64,000 nucleotides of DNA from Haemonchus contortus. Its lineage: Eukaryota > Nematoda > Chromadorea > Rhabditida > Trichostrongylidae. The notes beneath the pieces are model-generated. The model was not told the origin of the DNA, ran no database searches, and saw nothing but the letters and a program-made list of their open reading frames with translations. Position numbers and translations under genes: made by a program. The stretch spans positions 7,032,591 to 7,096,590 of the forward strand of contig LS997564.1 of the NCBI GenBank assembly GCA_000469685.2. The letters are read 5' to 3'. Position 1 is the first letter of the stretch. Each line of letters starts with the position of its first letter. This document shows positions 14,424 to 26,800 of the stretch, one piece after another.

Positions 14424-15737
14424 TATGTATATGTGTATGTTCAGCAGGTCTGCTTTATATGTCGTTCAAAGAGCTTATTGTTCACATTCCCCATCTCAGT
14501 TTACTCCGTTACCGGTTGCAACACCCGGGCTTCTCTATAAATAGTTACTGCCATAGTACCAACCCTAAACTTGCCGGAGAAACATTGTTCGTGTCCCTAT
14601 TGTTCGTCTTAGGTAGAGGGTCCACCTGGGTCAAACGATCGTATGACATTTCGAGTTTGAGTTGCTTTGGGAAATCCATGGAAAACGTGGATGAGAGTAC
14701 GAGACCTGTTCAGGGCCAAATATACAACTTAACTTGGTCATAGTAACTGCGCAATGTTTTTACCACCGTTGTTTTTACAGTACCTGGAAAAGTCATTGTG
14801 CCACAGCAGCAAATCGTCTGAGCAACCTTGGATTATGGTTTGCACCTATGATAGATATATAATAAATGGATTACATTTGCTATTCAGTAATCTGCCAACA
14901 ATTTTACGAGTGACAGTGCACTAGAGACTTTGAAATTTCGAACAAATCGACAAACAGTTCTGCATTCCGAAGGAAATGTGTAGTAATAAAGTATTATTTC
15001 TATGTTCGTTCAGTTGATATCGAGCGGGATGACGTTACCGCTGAGATATTGCCTTATAGACACAGTATCTCTTTTCTTCTATTTTGAATTACTGACTGGC
15101 TACACGCGTTTCTATGTTGTTTTGGTGTGGCAAATGACAGAAACATAAAATATACTCGCAGAGGAGAAAAATAGATCCTTCGGCGATGACCGATCCTGTT
15201 TTGGGTTGTCACCACTCATTTGTCTTCCACTTATGAGCAACCAGTGCGAGCAGAGTAAGCTTGTACACTGAATTGGAGGCTAAACTACTCATAAAGCACT
15301 TTTTTCTTCCTTGTATTCGAGTCTGGCATTGAATCATGCCGAAGCTTCAATGATGGGACGCTTGTCGGACAGAGGTGGTAATTTACCCTGGATTTTATCC
15401 GAGTCCACCCACGGTCGCTTAACCGCCAAGCCGAGATCACGCGAGTTTGTTGGATTGTGATTGGATTATTGTTAACCAAACACATTCTATACCTTTCCCT
15501 TCATGGCTTTCACTTTAGATCTGGGTTCCCTTACTCTGAACAGTTCGTGGAGTTTTTTTTTTTTTTTTTGAAAACCACTGTAAATTCTTCGTTCCTCCTC
15601 TGATGCAGGCACAGTTTCTCTCCATCTGAAGTTTGTGCCGTAGTAACGATGCACAAAACTTTTGTCTCTCAGCTGCCTTCCTTCTTTTCATAAAACTTTA
15701 AACATTGACGATTATTTGTCTCAAGTGTGGTTTGCAG
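14424..15737. other. Intergenic region between prx-10 and wars-2
   Basis: No coding exon with matching splice signals was found on either strand. It holds the prx-10 3' UTR, with possible AATAAA-type poly(A) signals around 14862 and 14984, and a poly-T run near 15551-15570. It ends with the acceptor TTTGCAG directly before the wars-2 ATG. Confidence 0.6.
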
Positions 15738-18342
15738 ATGTGGCGGCAGCCGGCTCGCCATCTCTGCAATGAGATTTGCCATCATCCCGAACTGTATTTC
15801 TCAGGTATCCAACCAACTGGTGTTCCTCATCTTGGGAACTACTTCGGCTTTATTGAACCATGGACAAAGCTTCAAAAAGTTGGTTTCAACGACAGTCATT
15901 CTAAAACGTTTATCATTAGCGTGTTCATTTCAGGATCTCCCTTCTAGCACAAAAATGATCCTGGCTGTAGCCGATCAGCATGCGATCTCCCTTGGTCCAA
16001 AGCCTCCCACAGAGGTAAGAGAAGTTCCTCCATAGTAAATGGTTCTTCCAAAACCAGCTGCAATGTTTTCAGAACTTAAGTTATAGGTGAGAATGTAGTT
16101 GAGAAACAAACCCTTCGTCTCTAGGCTTGAACGCTAAAGCGCAGACAAGGGGTAGTGAGCGGCTTTGTTAGCCTGTAGTGGCACTCGCTGACGTTTCTTA
16201 CCCAGGGTTATGTTCCTTTCTGCCTAAGCCTGAGCAGATGAGGAGCACCGGCATGGAGGAGATGATTGCCCCATGAACTGCTAGGATACGGAGAATCGAA
16301 CATACAGTCAGTCATTCATTGATTCAATTCTACCCAAAAGGGGAGGCGGCAGGGGAGCGTGCTAGCAAAGAGTATCCACCCACTTCGGTGCTCTTCAGGG
16401 TGGTGAGTGGTGATGGGTCTAGGTGGAAACCTAAGTTTCCCTGGCTAAAAAACGTTTCAAAGCCCCATTATGGGCCCGCGACCAAATCATGGGCGGAATT
16501 CATCACTGGGGTTTCCACCTACCAATAATAATCTTTCGAGCGCATACTTTGCATAACTTTTATTTTCAGTTTGTGATGTCATTTAAATTCCTTTTTCAGT
16601 TGCGTTTATATCTTGATCAATTTTCTTCATTTAGAACAAATAGGTGTGTTATTTCGAAAATTCATCATCACAAATTATTTAGTTACGCGAAAATATTCGG
16701 CGAATGGCATGCAGTCTATTGGCTTGTGGTGTAGACCCTTCCAGAACGTTGCTATTCCGTCAAAGCGACGTCCCTCGGATCTCACAACTTTCTTGGATTC
16801 TTGGATCCTTACAAACAGTCGCTCAACTGCAGCGGTTGCCGCAGTACAAGGAAAAAGCCGTCAAGTTAGTTTTAACCTCGAACTTCCCAGAGGGAACTCA
16901 GCTGCGGCGTATCCAACACATGTGGATATGCCTCTCCTTATGAATGCGGTCTCTTCCTTAGGGTTCATTTCTGATAAAAGTCTAACAACAGAACATCACT
17001 ACGAGGATATTATTCCACTGTTTTCAAGGTTCTCTCGAGGCAACGTTCCTGTTGGGCTTCTTACCTATCCAGTCCTTCAATCAGCTGATGTCCTAATGTT
17101 CAAAGTGTGTTTTCTGTAAAAATGAAATCGAATCGGTTTTTAAAAAATTCATTTGCTTCATCTCAACAATTTCAATGCCAGGCAACTCATGTACCGGTTG
17201 GGGCTGATCAAGCTCAACATATGAATCTTTTGGCTGATTTATCTGACCACTTCAATACGTACTATAAAACTTCGTTTTTCCCACGACCCAAGCAGGTAGG
17301 GTGTTCTTTTCTTAGCTGTCTCGAAAAATACTCCTCTGGAGCTGTCAACAAAGACGATTTATAATGTGAGGGCATTTAGGTGGTACAGCCGACGACTGCC
17401 TCTCGCCTGCGAAGCTTACGAGACCCTTCCAAGAAAATGAGTAAATCAGAAAAAAGTGAGAGATCAAGATTAGAAGTAAGTGACCATTACAGCAAGTATC
17501 AGCTTGGTTGTTATGAGGGTAATAGGGAACAGGTGAAGCTACGTACTGCCAATAATGCGGACTTCTTTCCTAGCTCTTTCTTTTCACCATCTTCGTTGCT
17601 TTTTGCTGATGAAAATAACGACAGCTTCGATAATCCCAGTTGGACCACGACTTACTTTATAATAAAAAATAAATAGATAAACAAATGATTATTACTATAG
17701 TTTGTGTAGCGGAGATAAAAGGATGGGAGCAAAAAATGCGAAGTTAGTCAATTGAAGCAGACAGCAAAGTGGGGCGTCACCACGTCCGAACGGTCTGAGC
17801 CGATTCCGTTTTGGTCGTGTCAGATTACAATTTTGTTCAGTACCGTAATACCTAGGGACTCTTATTTGTTTCAGATCAGTGATTCAGCCGAAGAAATTGA
17901 AGAGAAATGCCGGAAAGCCGTCAGTGATTTTGAATCGCGGCTCTCGTACAATCGGGACACACGACCTGCCATAAGCAATTTGGTACGAGAAAATGGAACC
18001 CCTTCTCGATCAAATCACCAAATTTCGAACCTTCTAGATTGATCTCTACTGTGCCGTAACAGGCGCTAACATCATAACTGTAGTAGAAAGCGGTTGGGAT
18101 CAACTAGAATTGAAAAAGCAGCTTTCACGAGCTGTTGCCGAGCGCTTTTTACCGATCAGGGAGAAGTTCCTGACACTGGAAAAAGGACAGGAGGTTGTTG
18201 CCCCGTTTCAAAGTGGAGGTTGAGTTCCGTGGATTCGTCTTGTTTGCAGGTGGACGAGATCCTCTTCGAAAACGGAAAAAGGGCTCGATCAATAGCTGAA
18301 CAGAATATGGACGAAATTCATCGGATTGTCGGTTTCTCATAG
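15738..18342 (+). CDS. wars-2: Tryptophanyl-tRNA synthetase, mitochondrial
   Basis: Class I aminoacyl-tRNA synthetase that charges mitochondrial tRNA-Trp. Nine exons join in phase: 15738-15878, 15934-16014, 16683-16864, 17029-17104, 17182-17295, 17380-17475, 17875-17982, 18038-18193, 18250-18342. They give 348 residues, the usual length for the bacterial/mitochondrial type. The HIGH-type signature is in [13 protein letters not shown], and the KMSKS loop is KKMSKSEKS. Other conserved blocks are [38 protein letters not shown] and [11 protein letters not shown] chose ATG 15738 because an acceptor-like TTTGCAG touches it; an in-frame ATG at 15705 would add 11 residues. Intron 2 (16015-16682) holds repeat-like, GC-richer sequence. 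It ends the five-gene + strand block. Confidence 0.95.
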
Positions 18343-18674
18343 CGTTTGACGTCGTGATTGTTGTTGTTTGGATATCGATTAGCCATTTGTTATGTTGTTA
18401 TTTCTCCCTCATGGTTTATCTACGTGCCCATGAATATAAAAAAGTTTCGCACCTGCGGCATATCCGAATTTTTGAGACGCATCTCCAAATCAGTGCCTTC
18501 ACCCTCCTAGGTGAGTCTGGTACAATCAATGGACCTTGCCGAGATGCACTGTAGGCTCAATTGTCTAGGCCACTACCAATGTCCGGTCCTAAATTCGATC
18601 CTAGGGCCGTGCGAGTGATAGCCGGCATACTTGGTCCCTACTCATTCACGCCTTACAACTCAACTCGGGTGTGC

Positions 18675-19321
18675 GACGTTAGTCTCGAATGACATTTCTT
18701 CGCGCCGAGGTGCGAAGAAATGTCATTCGAGACTCATCCTCATCTTAATTACGCGCCTCCCCTTGATCGTGACAAACCTCAACTTTTCTTTGAATTTCCA
18801 CTCATCTGTGATATCAAACAACATTTACAGAAGCGGTGTAGTTGAGTGTGCACCTACCCAACCGTTCCAACCCGTACCGCACCCTTCGCTCCATAATACT
18901 TCCGCACCTACCGAACCGCTCCAACCTGCACTGCTACCCTTGTACTATGCTACTACTGCACCTATCCAACCGCTCCAACCCGTACCGCAGCCTTCCTCCA
19001 ATCTACCTTCTTATTATATTTAAGATACTTATCGTTAGAAAAATTAGGCTTCTTAAGATTTTAATGGAATTTTTTTTGTTGAAATTTCTATCATCTTGCA
19101 TGGTAATGAAACTTTTAAAACCGAAGGCCATGAAAATTTTACGTTAAAAAACTACTTTTCTTGAAATTTCAATTTTTCACTATTCTCATCATTGTCATCA
19201 CTCTCATAAGTAAGATAAGATCAGTTACGATCAAGGGGAGCCGCGTAATTAAGATGAGGTTAGTCATTAATGAGGTCACTTCGCACCTTGGCGCGAAGTA
19301 ATGTCATTCGAGACTAACGTC
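18675..19321. mobile_element. Non-autonomous DNA transposon with long inverted repeats and end hairpins
   Basis: Both ends begin GACGTTAGTCTCGAATGACA when read inward. The inverted ends run for about 100 bp and include the shared stretch CATCTTAATTACGCG followed by CTCCCCTTGATCGT. Within the left end, a 23-bp sequence and its complement are separated by only a few bases, so each end can form its own hairpin. The inside has a short tandem repeat and an AT-rich tail. The 393-nt + frame across 18631-19023 is Pro-rich because of that repeat and is not taken as a gene. Confidence 0.75.
18850..19005 (+). repeat. Tandem repeat, three units of about 58 bp
   Basis: The block AACCGCTCCAACCCGTACCGC and close variants recur three times, at about 18858, 18914 and 18975. 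It lies inside the inverted-repeat element above. If translated it gives a PTQP.QPVPxPS-like motif, but no start or splice context supports expression. Confidence 0.7.
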
Positions 19322-22160
19322 CCACACCCACTCAACTCAATATCTAGATTTGCAGTATTCGTCTATAACTCAATAGTTATGCAGTATAAGTAAAAGCGAT
19401 GTGGTGTTGGGCCAAATGGCGCACTACCACATGCACAGTTGGCGGATCGAACCTCGCCATGACACCCACCCAGGAAAGCCAACCTTTCATAGCTTTGTGG
19501 ACGATATGTTGCTACCAGGCTCTTCCGAGAGTACGGAAGACTTGACTCGCAGATTGGCTGGTCGCAAGTCATTGCTCAGGCTATATGCGCAGTAGCTTCC
19601 AGAAACGGGAGTGATCAACGCCATGAGGCAGGCCAAGCCAGTGCCACGTAGATTGGACCCCTTCTGCGACTTGTGGCACGTTTTAGACTTTCTTTTCTCT
19701 TGACTTTCAGAATGCCCTTTGACGGTCTTACCCTATCATCCGCACAAAATAGGAATCATTTAAGAGCGAAGAGTTTCCATTCGCTCATGTGAATCTAGAA
19801 AAATCAAGGATCGCTATGACCGGGTGACTTCTTGTACCAGTGGTAGTCACTACTTGTAAATGAACTCTTACATTTTTTCTTCGAATTCAAAAATTACTTT
19901 CCAATTGCCCACTCAGGAAAACCCATCCATGAGAATTCCTACGTTCGTTTTTTTGAATTTTTATTTTTTTTTTAAATTGCCTAGGTATAGTTTCGATTAT
20001 TTTTGTCAATGCTACGCATTTTCAGCTTTAGGCGTCTATGTTATTTTGGCATCGAATAAGTTTTTTTTTATTTTTCTCTCAATTAACTGCACTTGTAATG
20101 GCGCCTTTGCTCGTGCCTCCGATCGCGGCTGCATTGTGTGATTTTTATTGTATTTTTGTATTGTTTTTCTAACCCGTACCTTGCAAAAGTGCTTCCACCA
20201 AAAAACGTGCTGTTCTTGTTTGCTTCAATTTGGATTTCATGTTCTCATAAAGATTCTATAAGTGTTCTCAAAAAGTGATAGTAGCCTGATGATAGTCGTT
20301 GTTTACGGCTCCACAGGTACTTTCCCATACTTCGCAGGAAAGCTACCTGATTACTGAAGTGAGCTGAATTACCCGGTTTGAAGTAACAATAGTCAGTCGA
20401 AGTCAAGCGGCTTTGCCTGTCGTCGGTGAGCAACAAGCCAGGAAGAGCTTGGTCATTTACAATTTAGTAATACCTAGACATCGAATGCCGGAATGACTCT
20501 GGCCAGATAGGGAACATTTGTTGGACGTATTTGTAGGGACGTAAACGATTTGTAGGGGACTGAGTTACTCTACCCAACAGATGGTTCAGAGATGGTTCAT
20601 GGTAGGTTCAGTGTCTACTGATAAACTGGCTACCAGCGTTAGCCAAGGGTTATAAAGTTTTTTGTTTGGGCCTTGTTGAAGAGTATTGAGATCATCGATG
20701 GGCCCGCCGATCGATCAGCCAAGCACGGACGGTCCAAAAAATCAGTTTCCCCGCTCGTCCCTTCGTGGGCTTTCACAAGGCGACGTTTTAGAATTTTTCA
20801 ATTTTTTTTTCTTGCAGTACGTAATGAACTTGTATTTTTTCTTCCACGATAATCTTATTCCTATCCTCGTTGGTGACTCAGGGATGGGCCCACTCACAAG
20901 AATATAAGATTACTGTAGGAAAACTCAAACCCTTTATGCTTTTTGTGGATGCCACATTCGATTGAGGTTCGTCTCTGTGACCGTACTGACCGTGAGCATT
21001 TCATTGGATTTTCTATTGGATGTGTCCTCCATAGTGTAATTTTTGAAGCAAATTGCAGTCACTGATTCACATTTTACTTTGGCCCGGACCTAGACCGTGG
21101 GGCTAGAAGCTGTGGCAAGAATCGCATGAAGAAGGTCGAGCTCCTTGAGATGAAACCAAAGGATCGTACTGACGAAGACTTTTTTCGACAACACGCCCCA
21201 CCTCGATCTACGACCTCAAACAGGCTGCTATCACCTTGTTGAAAAGGTCTCCTGTGTACTAGGGGACCCTCGAAAACGGCCTGTGCCACCGGTATAGTTG
21301 ATTATCGATAAAGGGCGCCAGAACCACCCACACGACACACCTGAGTGTAGTTGACGTGGAATATCGATAAAGGGCGGGAAAGGCACCTCCCAGTTAGCGA
21401 TCGCCGCCGCCCTTCGATGGTGGCCTTTATCGACTCTTTTTATTTTTCTCTTTTTGTTCTGTTTTTTTTTTTCTTATAGTTAATCCTAAAAGGGAGAGGG
21501 AAGGGAGAAAGGGATTCCTCGAAGGACTGTTCAGCCTCAATCTTTTTTTTTCTTCTGTCTTTTCATTTCATCATTCCATCTTCCCCCCATCCTGACCCAT
21601 CCTACCCCCTCAAGGACTTTATTGTTTGTGACATTTTGAAATACCGTTCTCATTTTTTCATCACATTTCAATTTTTTTCACTGATTGTACCCAAAAAGGT
21701 CTCATTGTCGGTCTCAGTAGACTTAGGATTACGGTTTTCCGCTCAATGCATTAATTTTCAGGGTTGACGTCGCTTTGGCTCTGGAGCTACTGTTTCATGG
21801 AGAGGGCCAGTATCATTTGGGAGTCTGCAAAAGAAGGTACCTCGATTTCCTGAATGTTTACCATTCTAAACAACCTTCTCTTGTCATCGTTACTATCGAC
21901 CAATAGGGACTTACTGCTAGTATGAACGGATGAAGGATGATGCTTATTACATTGTTTTTCTATTTCTATATCCTAAAGGAAAACATCTTGGAATTTTTTC
22001 CCGGGTCATCTATGGAAAAAGTAAAGGAGGAATCGATCGATCACTTCGATTGAGTTATCCATTCTATGGGGTAACTCTCGACGAAGTTGTGAGAACGTTT
22101 GTTTGGGGCTTGGTTGGTGCTTTGGTCCTGATATGTCATCAGAGATGAACGACAATGAGA
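19322..22160. other. Intergenic, no gene recognised
   Basis: No exon with convincing frame and splice sites was found. Short ORFs are AT-rich or out of context. Small features are a duplicated ATATCGATAAAGGGCG-like motif at about 21303 and 21361 and several poly-T runs. The sequence from about 19400 to 19690 is GC-richer and looks like an unidentified repeat. Confidence 0.4.
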
Positions 22161-22189
22161 CGGATGCTTCTGAACGCTGCAACAACCTA

Positions 22190-22420
22190 GATCGACTGTG
22201 AAATCGATGTGATTGACGTACTGGCTTCAGAATTGAGCAAAAGGAACAGGCTGGCTGGACACGTTATGTGACTTGGTGATGACTGTTGGACTAGGACGAC
22301 TATTGACTGTCTCCCTCGAGACGACAATAGAATAGCTGGAAGGGCCCCAGTGCGATGGACGCCCTCTTACGGAAAGCTCTGAATGGAGCTAAGGGTATGC
22401 CTGGAATCCCTCGCGTGAAC
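22190..22420 (+). pseudogene. RTE-type non-LTR retrotransposon, 3' remnant
   Basis: Conceptual translation with stops and a frame change gives pieces typical of the region after the reverse transcriptase of nematode RTE elements: RLAGHVM, DDCWTRTI, LPRDDNR and GRAPVRWTP. Spacing between these blocks fits the family. The copy is short, interrupted by stop codons and has no reverse-transcriptase core nearby, so it is a dead fragment. Confidence 0.6.
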
Positions 22421-22663
22421 TGTTCACTGGACATATTGCTGGAGCCCTCTCGTGGATATGATGAACAACTGGGCGACTTGTGGGAGATGGCTTCCGACGG
22501 ACAGCGATACGTGTTAAAAACCGAATGGGCATTTTCTTCTTGGATGCATCGATGTGATGGTAGCCACTGGCATCATCACTTTCGACTTCCAGTCCATTGG
22601 TTTTCTTCTAGATTCCTAGTAAAAAGGTAGTAAACAATATCAGGAGATTTTGTTTCTCCTACA

Positions 22664-22720
22664 GGTGTTTGCCCCAGAGATAAACCCTGTGAATGTCGTA
22701 GCGAGCTTAGCCCTGGAAAG
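22664..22720 (+). other. Exon-like segment with good splice signals
   Basis: CTCCTACAG precedes and GTGAGG follows a 57-nt block that is open in two frames. One frame is Cys-rich (CPRDKPCECRSELSPGK) and the other is VFAPEINPVNVVASLALER. It may be an exon of the candidate gene at 23917-24567, but phases to that gene could not be closed. Function unknown. Confidence 0.25.
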
Positions 22721-22814
22721 GTGAGGGTGATATCTCTACTTGGCAGTTTTATTTGCCTATTTTTCTCCTCTGTGGTATTCCTCTGTGAAGTCTCCTAAGC
22801 GCCGATAATGAAGT

Positions 22815-22865
22815 GTCTTACACTGCAGCTAGCGGAACGCAGGACACTTCATTTTCGACGATAGG
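22815..22865. repeat. Small inverted repeat
   Basis: GATAATGAAGTGTC and its near complement GACACTTCATTTTC face each other about 25 bases apart. It could be a small fold-back repeat. No coding context. Confidence 0.4.
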
Positions 22866-23755
22866 AACCGAAGCGAGCGCAAAACGAGGCGATGATGGTG
22901 GAGGACCAACTCAAGGCTACAGACTACAGCCATGATATAAGCAGATGTACATGAACCTCAACATCCCAAATACTTTTATGGCCAAGCCAGGGAAGCCCTG
23001 GCAGTCTCCCAGGCCCAACATTGTTTGCTCTCATGAGCGCTGGTGTTCGAATGTATATCTACCTATTTATGAATTGATTCGTGAACGAGCTGAACAGTGT
23101 GGTACTTGAACCGGTTGTTAAATCGTTGATTAGTTAGTTAAGTATGCTTTTGTTTTTGTTCCCCCCTCCCCTCTTAGCAACCTCTTTTCCGTCACGTACT
23201 GAAAGGTCTGCTCATTGAACTTTGAACTTTGGGGTCCGGTCCATCAGGAGATGTTAGCCAAATACCGAAGTTCAAAGTTCAATATCCATATTAACTCCAT
23301 CGATTCTGTCCGACAGAGCTCCCATTGATCATTTTTTTCCGTTCGCCTACGTGTTTCTTGCCTTATCCAACGCAGTGCCTGGAAATCTGACCAGAAAGAG
23401 GGGGGGGGGGGAGGATGACCGGGCATTTCTTTATTCGTCTACTACACTTCCTATTCAGGTCATTTTTATTGTGGTTCATCAACTAATGAAATAAAATAAG
23501 CAAAAGTCTAATCGTTTCTCCTTGTTTTATTTTCTGTTTTCATGTTTTTCTGACAGTTTTCAGTGATTACTCCTTTTACTTGTTTGTTCATCAGCAGGAT
23601 TGTCGTTTTAGAAACTTCGATCGGTGACGGCTTCGACAGATCCTGCATGAATCCCGCTGCATATGGTCGATCAGTCAAAAGAGGTTGAAGAAGTCAAAAG
23701 ATCCACCTGGAACAGTGATCGGGAAGTAGTCATTTTCTGCAGGGATCTGAGTACC

Positions 23756-23911
23756 TTACGGTAGTTTTCTTTTGAATACCCAATAAACTAGCGGAGTAGC
23801 GCTGGTCTTAAGCTGGTACTTCCTATTACGCGTGCGTAATAGGCAATATCAGCGTAAGAGCAGCGTTACCCGCGAGTTTCGTAACTTACTTGTAAGAAAA
23901 CTGCCGTGTGG
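23756..23911. repeat. Fold-back element of about 155 bp
   Basis: The outer ends ACGGTAGTTTTCTT and AAGAAAACTGCCGT are inverted copies with one mismatch. Near the centre is a palindrome CCTATTACGCGTGCGTAATAGG with arms of nine or more bases. It lies immediately before the exon-like segment that starts near 23917. It is likely a small MITE or palindrome. Confidence 0.55.
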
Positions 23912-23916
23912 TTCAG

Positions 23917-24567
23917 GTTTTTGGGTTGGTTCACAATCGTGAAACTATCGAAAGGATCCCAAATAGAAGTGGCCACTCGTAATGGGACTTTAACAATAGA
24001 CGAGTTCTTGGATGTTGGTATCAAATCTGCCTTCCAAAATAGCAAACCTGAGCGGAGTATAGTTGTGAATCTAATGCAGGTTCAACCAAACGGAGTTTTG
24101 TGGAAGGTCTACTACCTCGTGAGCGGTAATCGCAGTCGTGAAGTGATGGGCCTTGAGATTAATGGGGCGTGAGCTTTTAGGGATCTGGCCTCGTTCTGGC
24201 ATAGTCTATTGGATTTTTGTCAACACGGTAATGGCAAATGGTCCGGTTAGTGTAGTTGGTTCCTTTCCGACAGCCCTCCTTCCGGAAAGGAAACATCGTG
24301 TCTTTAATGTTAGGTAGTTCGGGTATCGTGTCTTCAATGTCTTACCGGATAATTTCGAAATGCTGAACGACGTCCGGATGGGTACTTCTGGAGGAATGTC
24401 CTGAGCTAACCATGCCCTTCAGGCTGAAAGTTTCAATTGGCCTCTCCTGTAGCGTCAACTCCTCAGATGAAATCTTCACAGTCCGTTTTAGAGGACCTTT
24501 CCCGAATTATGAATGCATATCCAAAATTAGCATCACGGGGGCCGCATCTACTAAGTATGTTGCATGA
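23917..24567 (+). CDS. Candidate two-exon gene fragment, unknown product
   Basis: I do not recognise this product. The first segment (23917 to about 24137) follows an acceptor GTGGTTCAG and codes for a soluble-looking stretch including IEVATRNGTLTIDEFLDVG, KPERSIVVNLMQVQPNG and WKVYYLVS. It has a donor GTAATC at about 24138; a stronger-looking GTGAGC lies 7 bp earlier, but in the wrong phase. The second segment (about 24430-24567) reads SIGLSCSVNSSDEIFTVRF, GPFPNYECISKISITG and ends TKYVA before a TGA. Joining the two at acceptor CTGAAAG keeps one frame. Both segments have protein-like composition without stops, in a region where most other frames are broken. No start codon or upstream exons could be fixed, and it may be a partial or decayed gene. 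Confidence 0.35.
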
Positions 24568-24899
24568 CAAATGACCACTTCGACATGGGATTCTTTGTTG
24601 TGGGAAGCGGTATGCTCAGCAGAATCGAAAGGGTATTGATGGATTTGTGATTTTTGTCGTTTTTGAATGATTGTGTTCGGTATTCATAAAGATTTTTTTC
24701 TTGTTGTGGGTCTTGGAGACGGAGTTTGCTCGAAATGTTCTGAATTCAAAGTTCGAAGAAGCTCTGTCTTTAAGACCGCCGGTTTTTTCCGATGTTAAAA
24801 TGTTCTCGTATTAGACCTAGGCAAGGGTGAGTGGTCAGGTGTGAAGGTATGTATGAGAGTGATGATTTGATTTGTGTTCATTTTTATAAAATGCAGGGT

Positions 24900-26800
24900 C
24901 AGAACTACAGTCAGAAGGAGCTAAGGGGGGGGGGGTTGAAAGGTAGGGTTAGTGCTTCTCTCTTTTATGTGCCGTTTTTGGTTACCCGATATTCTTAAGG
25001 AAGGGAATTTTTCAGAAAGCCTTGACCGGAGCCCATCTTTAAAAATTGCACAGTAGTTTAAGAGTATATGGGAGAACTTCTATGCAGGGGAATGCACTTA
25101 GGTGGGTGAGTGGTGTTTAGCAAGTGAATGGGGTTCAGGCAAGCTTTTTCCTGAGGGAATGGTTTAGGTGGGCTGAACAAGAGATGCTCACGGGTGGTAA
25201 CTTCATACAGACCGGGAGGGGTGTTACGGGAGTGTGAGAAGTGCAAGTCCACTCGGGGATCGCTAGAAAAATGCACTATTTTCTTTGTTACATGGGGAAA
25301 ACTCACTTGGAAGAAATTTAGATTTTGAACAGGGATGGATTTCAAGTAAGTTACCCTCTGTGGGGCTCTTAAAATTAGGATCACAACGTTGTTTCTGACC
25401 CTGCATTATCCAAGGTAAGTAAATGTGGAAGGTCAAGTGAGCGAAGGATAAGCCATGCGATGGAAGAATTCTGTTGAAGGAACGGGGAGGCGAGAACGAG
25501 TACTTTCACGTCTTTGTTCGAGGGGACTACGAAAGCTATTTTGCAAGTAAAATCGTCATGGCTTATCTGAAATTGTTGTGTGTTTGTCTGGTACAATTCT
25601 ATGCCCCTAGAGCCCTACGAAGAGTGGGTATCTCAAAGAATCGTATTTAAGCAAACAAAGGACGGGATGGCTAATGGGAGAATTGGAAAAGATGATAAAA
25701 TGCATGGGTGGGTTTTCGAGAGGTGAGATGATGGGATTAGTAGCAATTCTGGGTGGTGGGTATAAAAGAGAAAACTCCTGATCTATCTCAGATATTAATT
25801 TCCTTATCATGCCCGAAAGTCCTAGGGAAATAGGAAGGAAATAGGAAAAAGAAACTATAGAATCGCATGTAAGCATACTATGGAGGGAGGTCAGATAGGA
25901 GAGTCGATAAAAGGGGATGGTATGCATGGGCGGGCACTCGTGGGATGGACTGAGATGATTATGTAGCAAATCGGGGTGGTGGGAGTAACTGTTTCAACAT
26001 TTGGTAGGCTTTCTCTGGAAAGGTGGGAACCGTTTTTCAACGATGGTGCGGTACTTTGTGGGGAGAAGGGAATGAATTTATGAAGAGGAATGGGAAGGTT
26101 CACGGGGATGTATGGGAAGAAAAGATAGAATCGGGAAAGGGAAAGAAGGGAGTGAACTGAGTGTTGGTTGTTGAGTCGATTACTTGAAGTACTGGGAGAA
26201 GTACTGTGACCCGAACTAGACGTAGGAATCCTTTTTTCGAGAAAAGTTTGATTGGAAAATAATTTCTGACAAGGAAATGGTTTTCTCGAAGGTGGGGTTG
26301 GGGAATACAGTATTACAAAGGTAAAGCTGCCCTCGTAATCATGTGGGAGGGTCTCGCTAGTTCTTTTCTCACCAAAAAGGGCTATAGCGGCATAGAAATG
26401 TGGCAGAACCTCTCTCTTGAGGCCAGTCTGATTGTAATTTTAACAGAGTTACGGAATCTTCTGCGATGGATTCCTCATCACTGGCAAATCTTGTGTAATG
26501 GTTTTCGTTACTGAATGGAGTCTATGGGTCGTTTTTTTTGAGGAGAAACTCTAGGAGGGAAGGAGTGACGCACCAAGTTATATGAAGTCACGCTATATGA
26601 AGAAAACGTTTTGGGGACTAAAAATTGAGTTATTTGGGTTGTTTTTCGAAGTAGTGGGATTAGCAAAGTATGCTAGAAGGAAACAGTTCAGGTGGTGGAG
26701 ACTAAGGGGTAGAATCCAACGACTAAAAAGCGTAGAATCAGAATCGTAGGGGTCGGATCGAGGGGAAGAGTCGTGTTTCTTTCAAATAAAGGGCCGAACT
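24900..26800. other. Purine-rich + strand tract without a recognised gene
   Basis: The + strand is strongly enriched in A and G for almost 2 kb, giving long Pro/Ser/Leu-rich frames on the minus strand (for example 25058-25384 and 25607-25969) that look like composition artefacts. The minus frame at 25381-25596 is the most protein-like, but no splice sites or domain support it. It contains a diverged tandem duplication, listed separately. Confidence 0.45.
25620..26010. repeat. Diverged direct duplication, period about 235 bp
   Basis: The segment from about 25630 matches that from about 25860: both run from an AGAATCGxATxTAAGCA motif through ATGCATGGGxGGG to GGGTGGTGGG. Small insertions separate the copies. 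It belongs to the purine-rich tract and has no coding evidence. Confidence 0.55.

Noticed and set aside
15705..15737. Earlier in-frame ATG for wars-2
   Set aside because: An acceptor-like TTTGCAG ends exactly before ATG 15738, so the upstream ATG would probably be removed by trans-splicing. It remains possible if the gene is not trans-spliced there.
18840..19023. Direct repeats as a CRISPR-like array
   Set aside because: Units are contiguous tandem repeats inside a transposon, without spacers of regular size, in a eukaryotic genome.
25058..26103. Cluster of minus-strand ORFs rich in Pro, Ser and His
   Set aside because: They follow the strong purine skew of the + strand. They overlap in different frames and share no motif with a known family.
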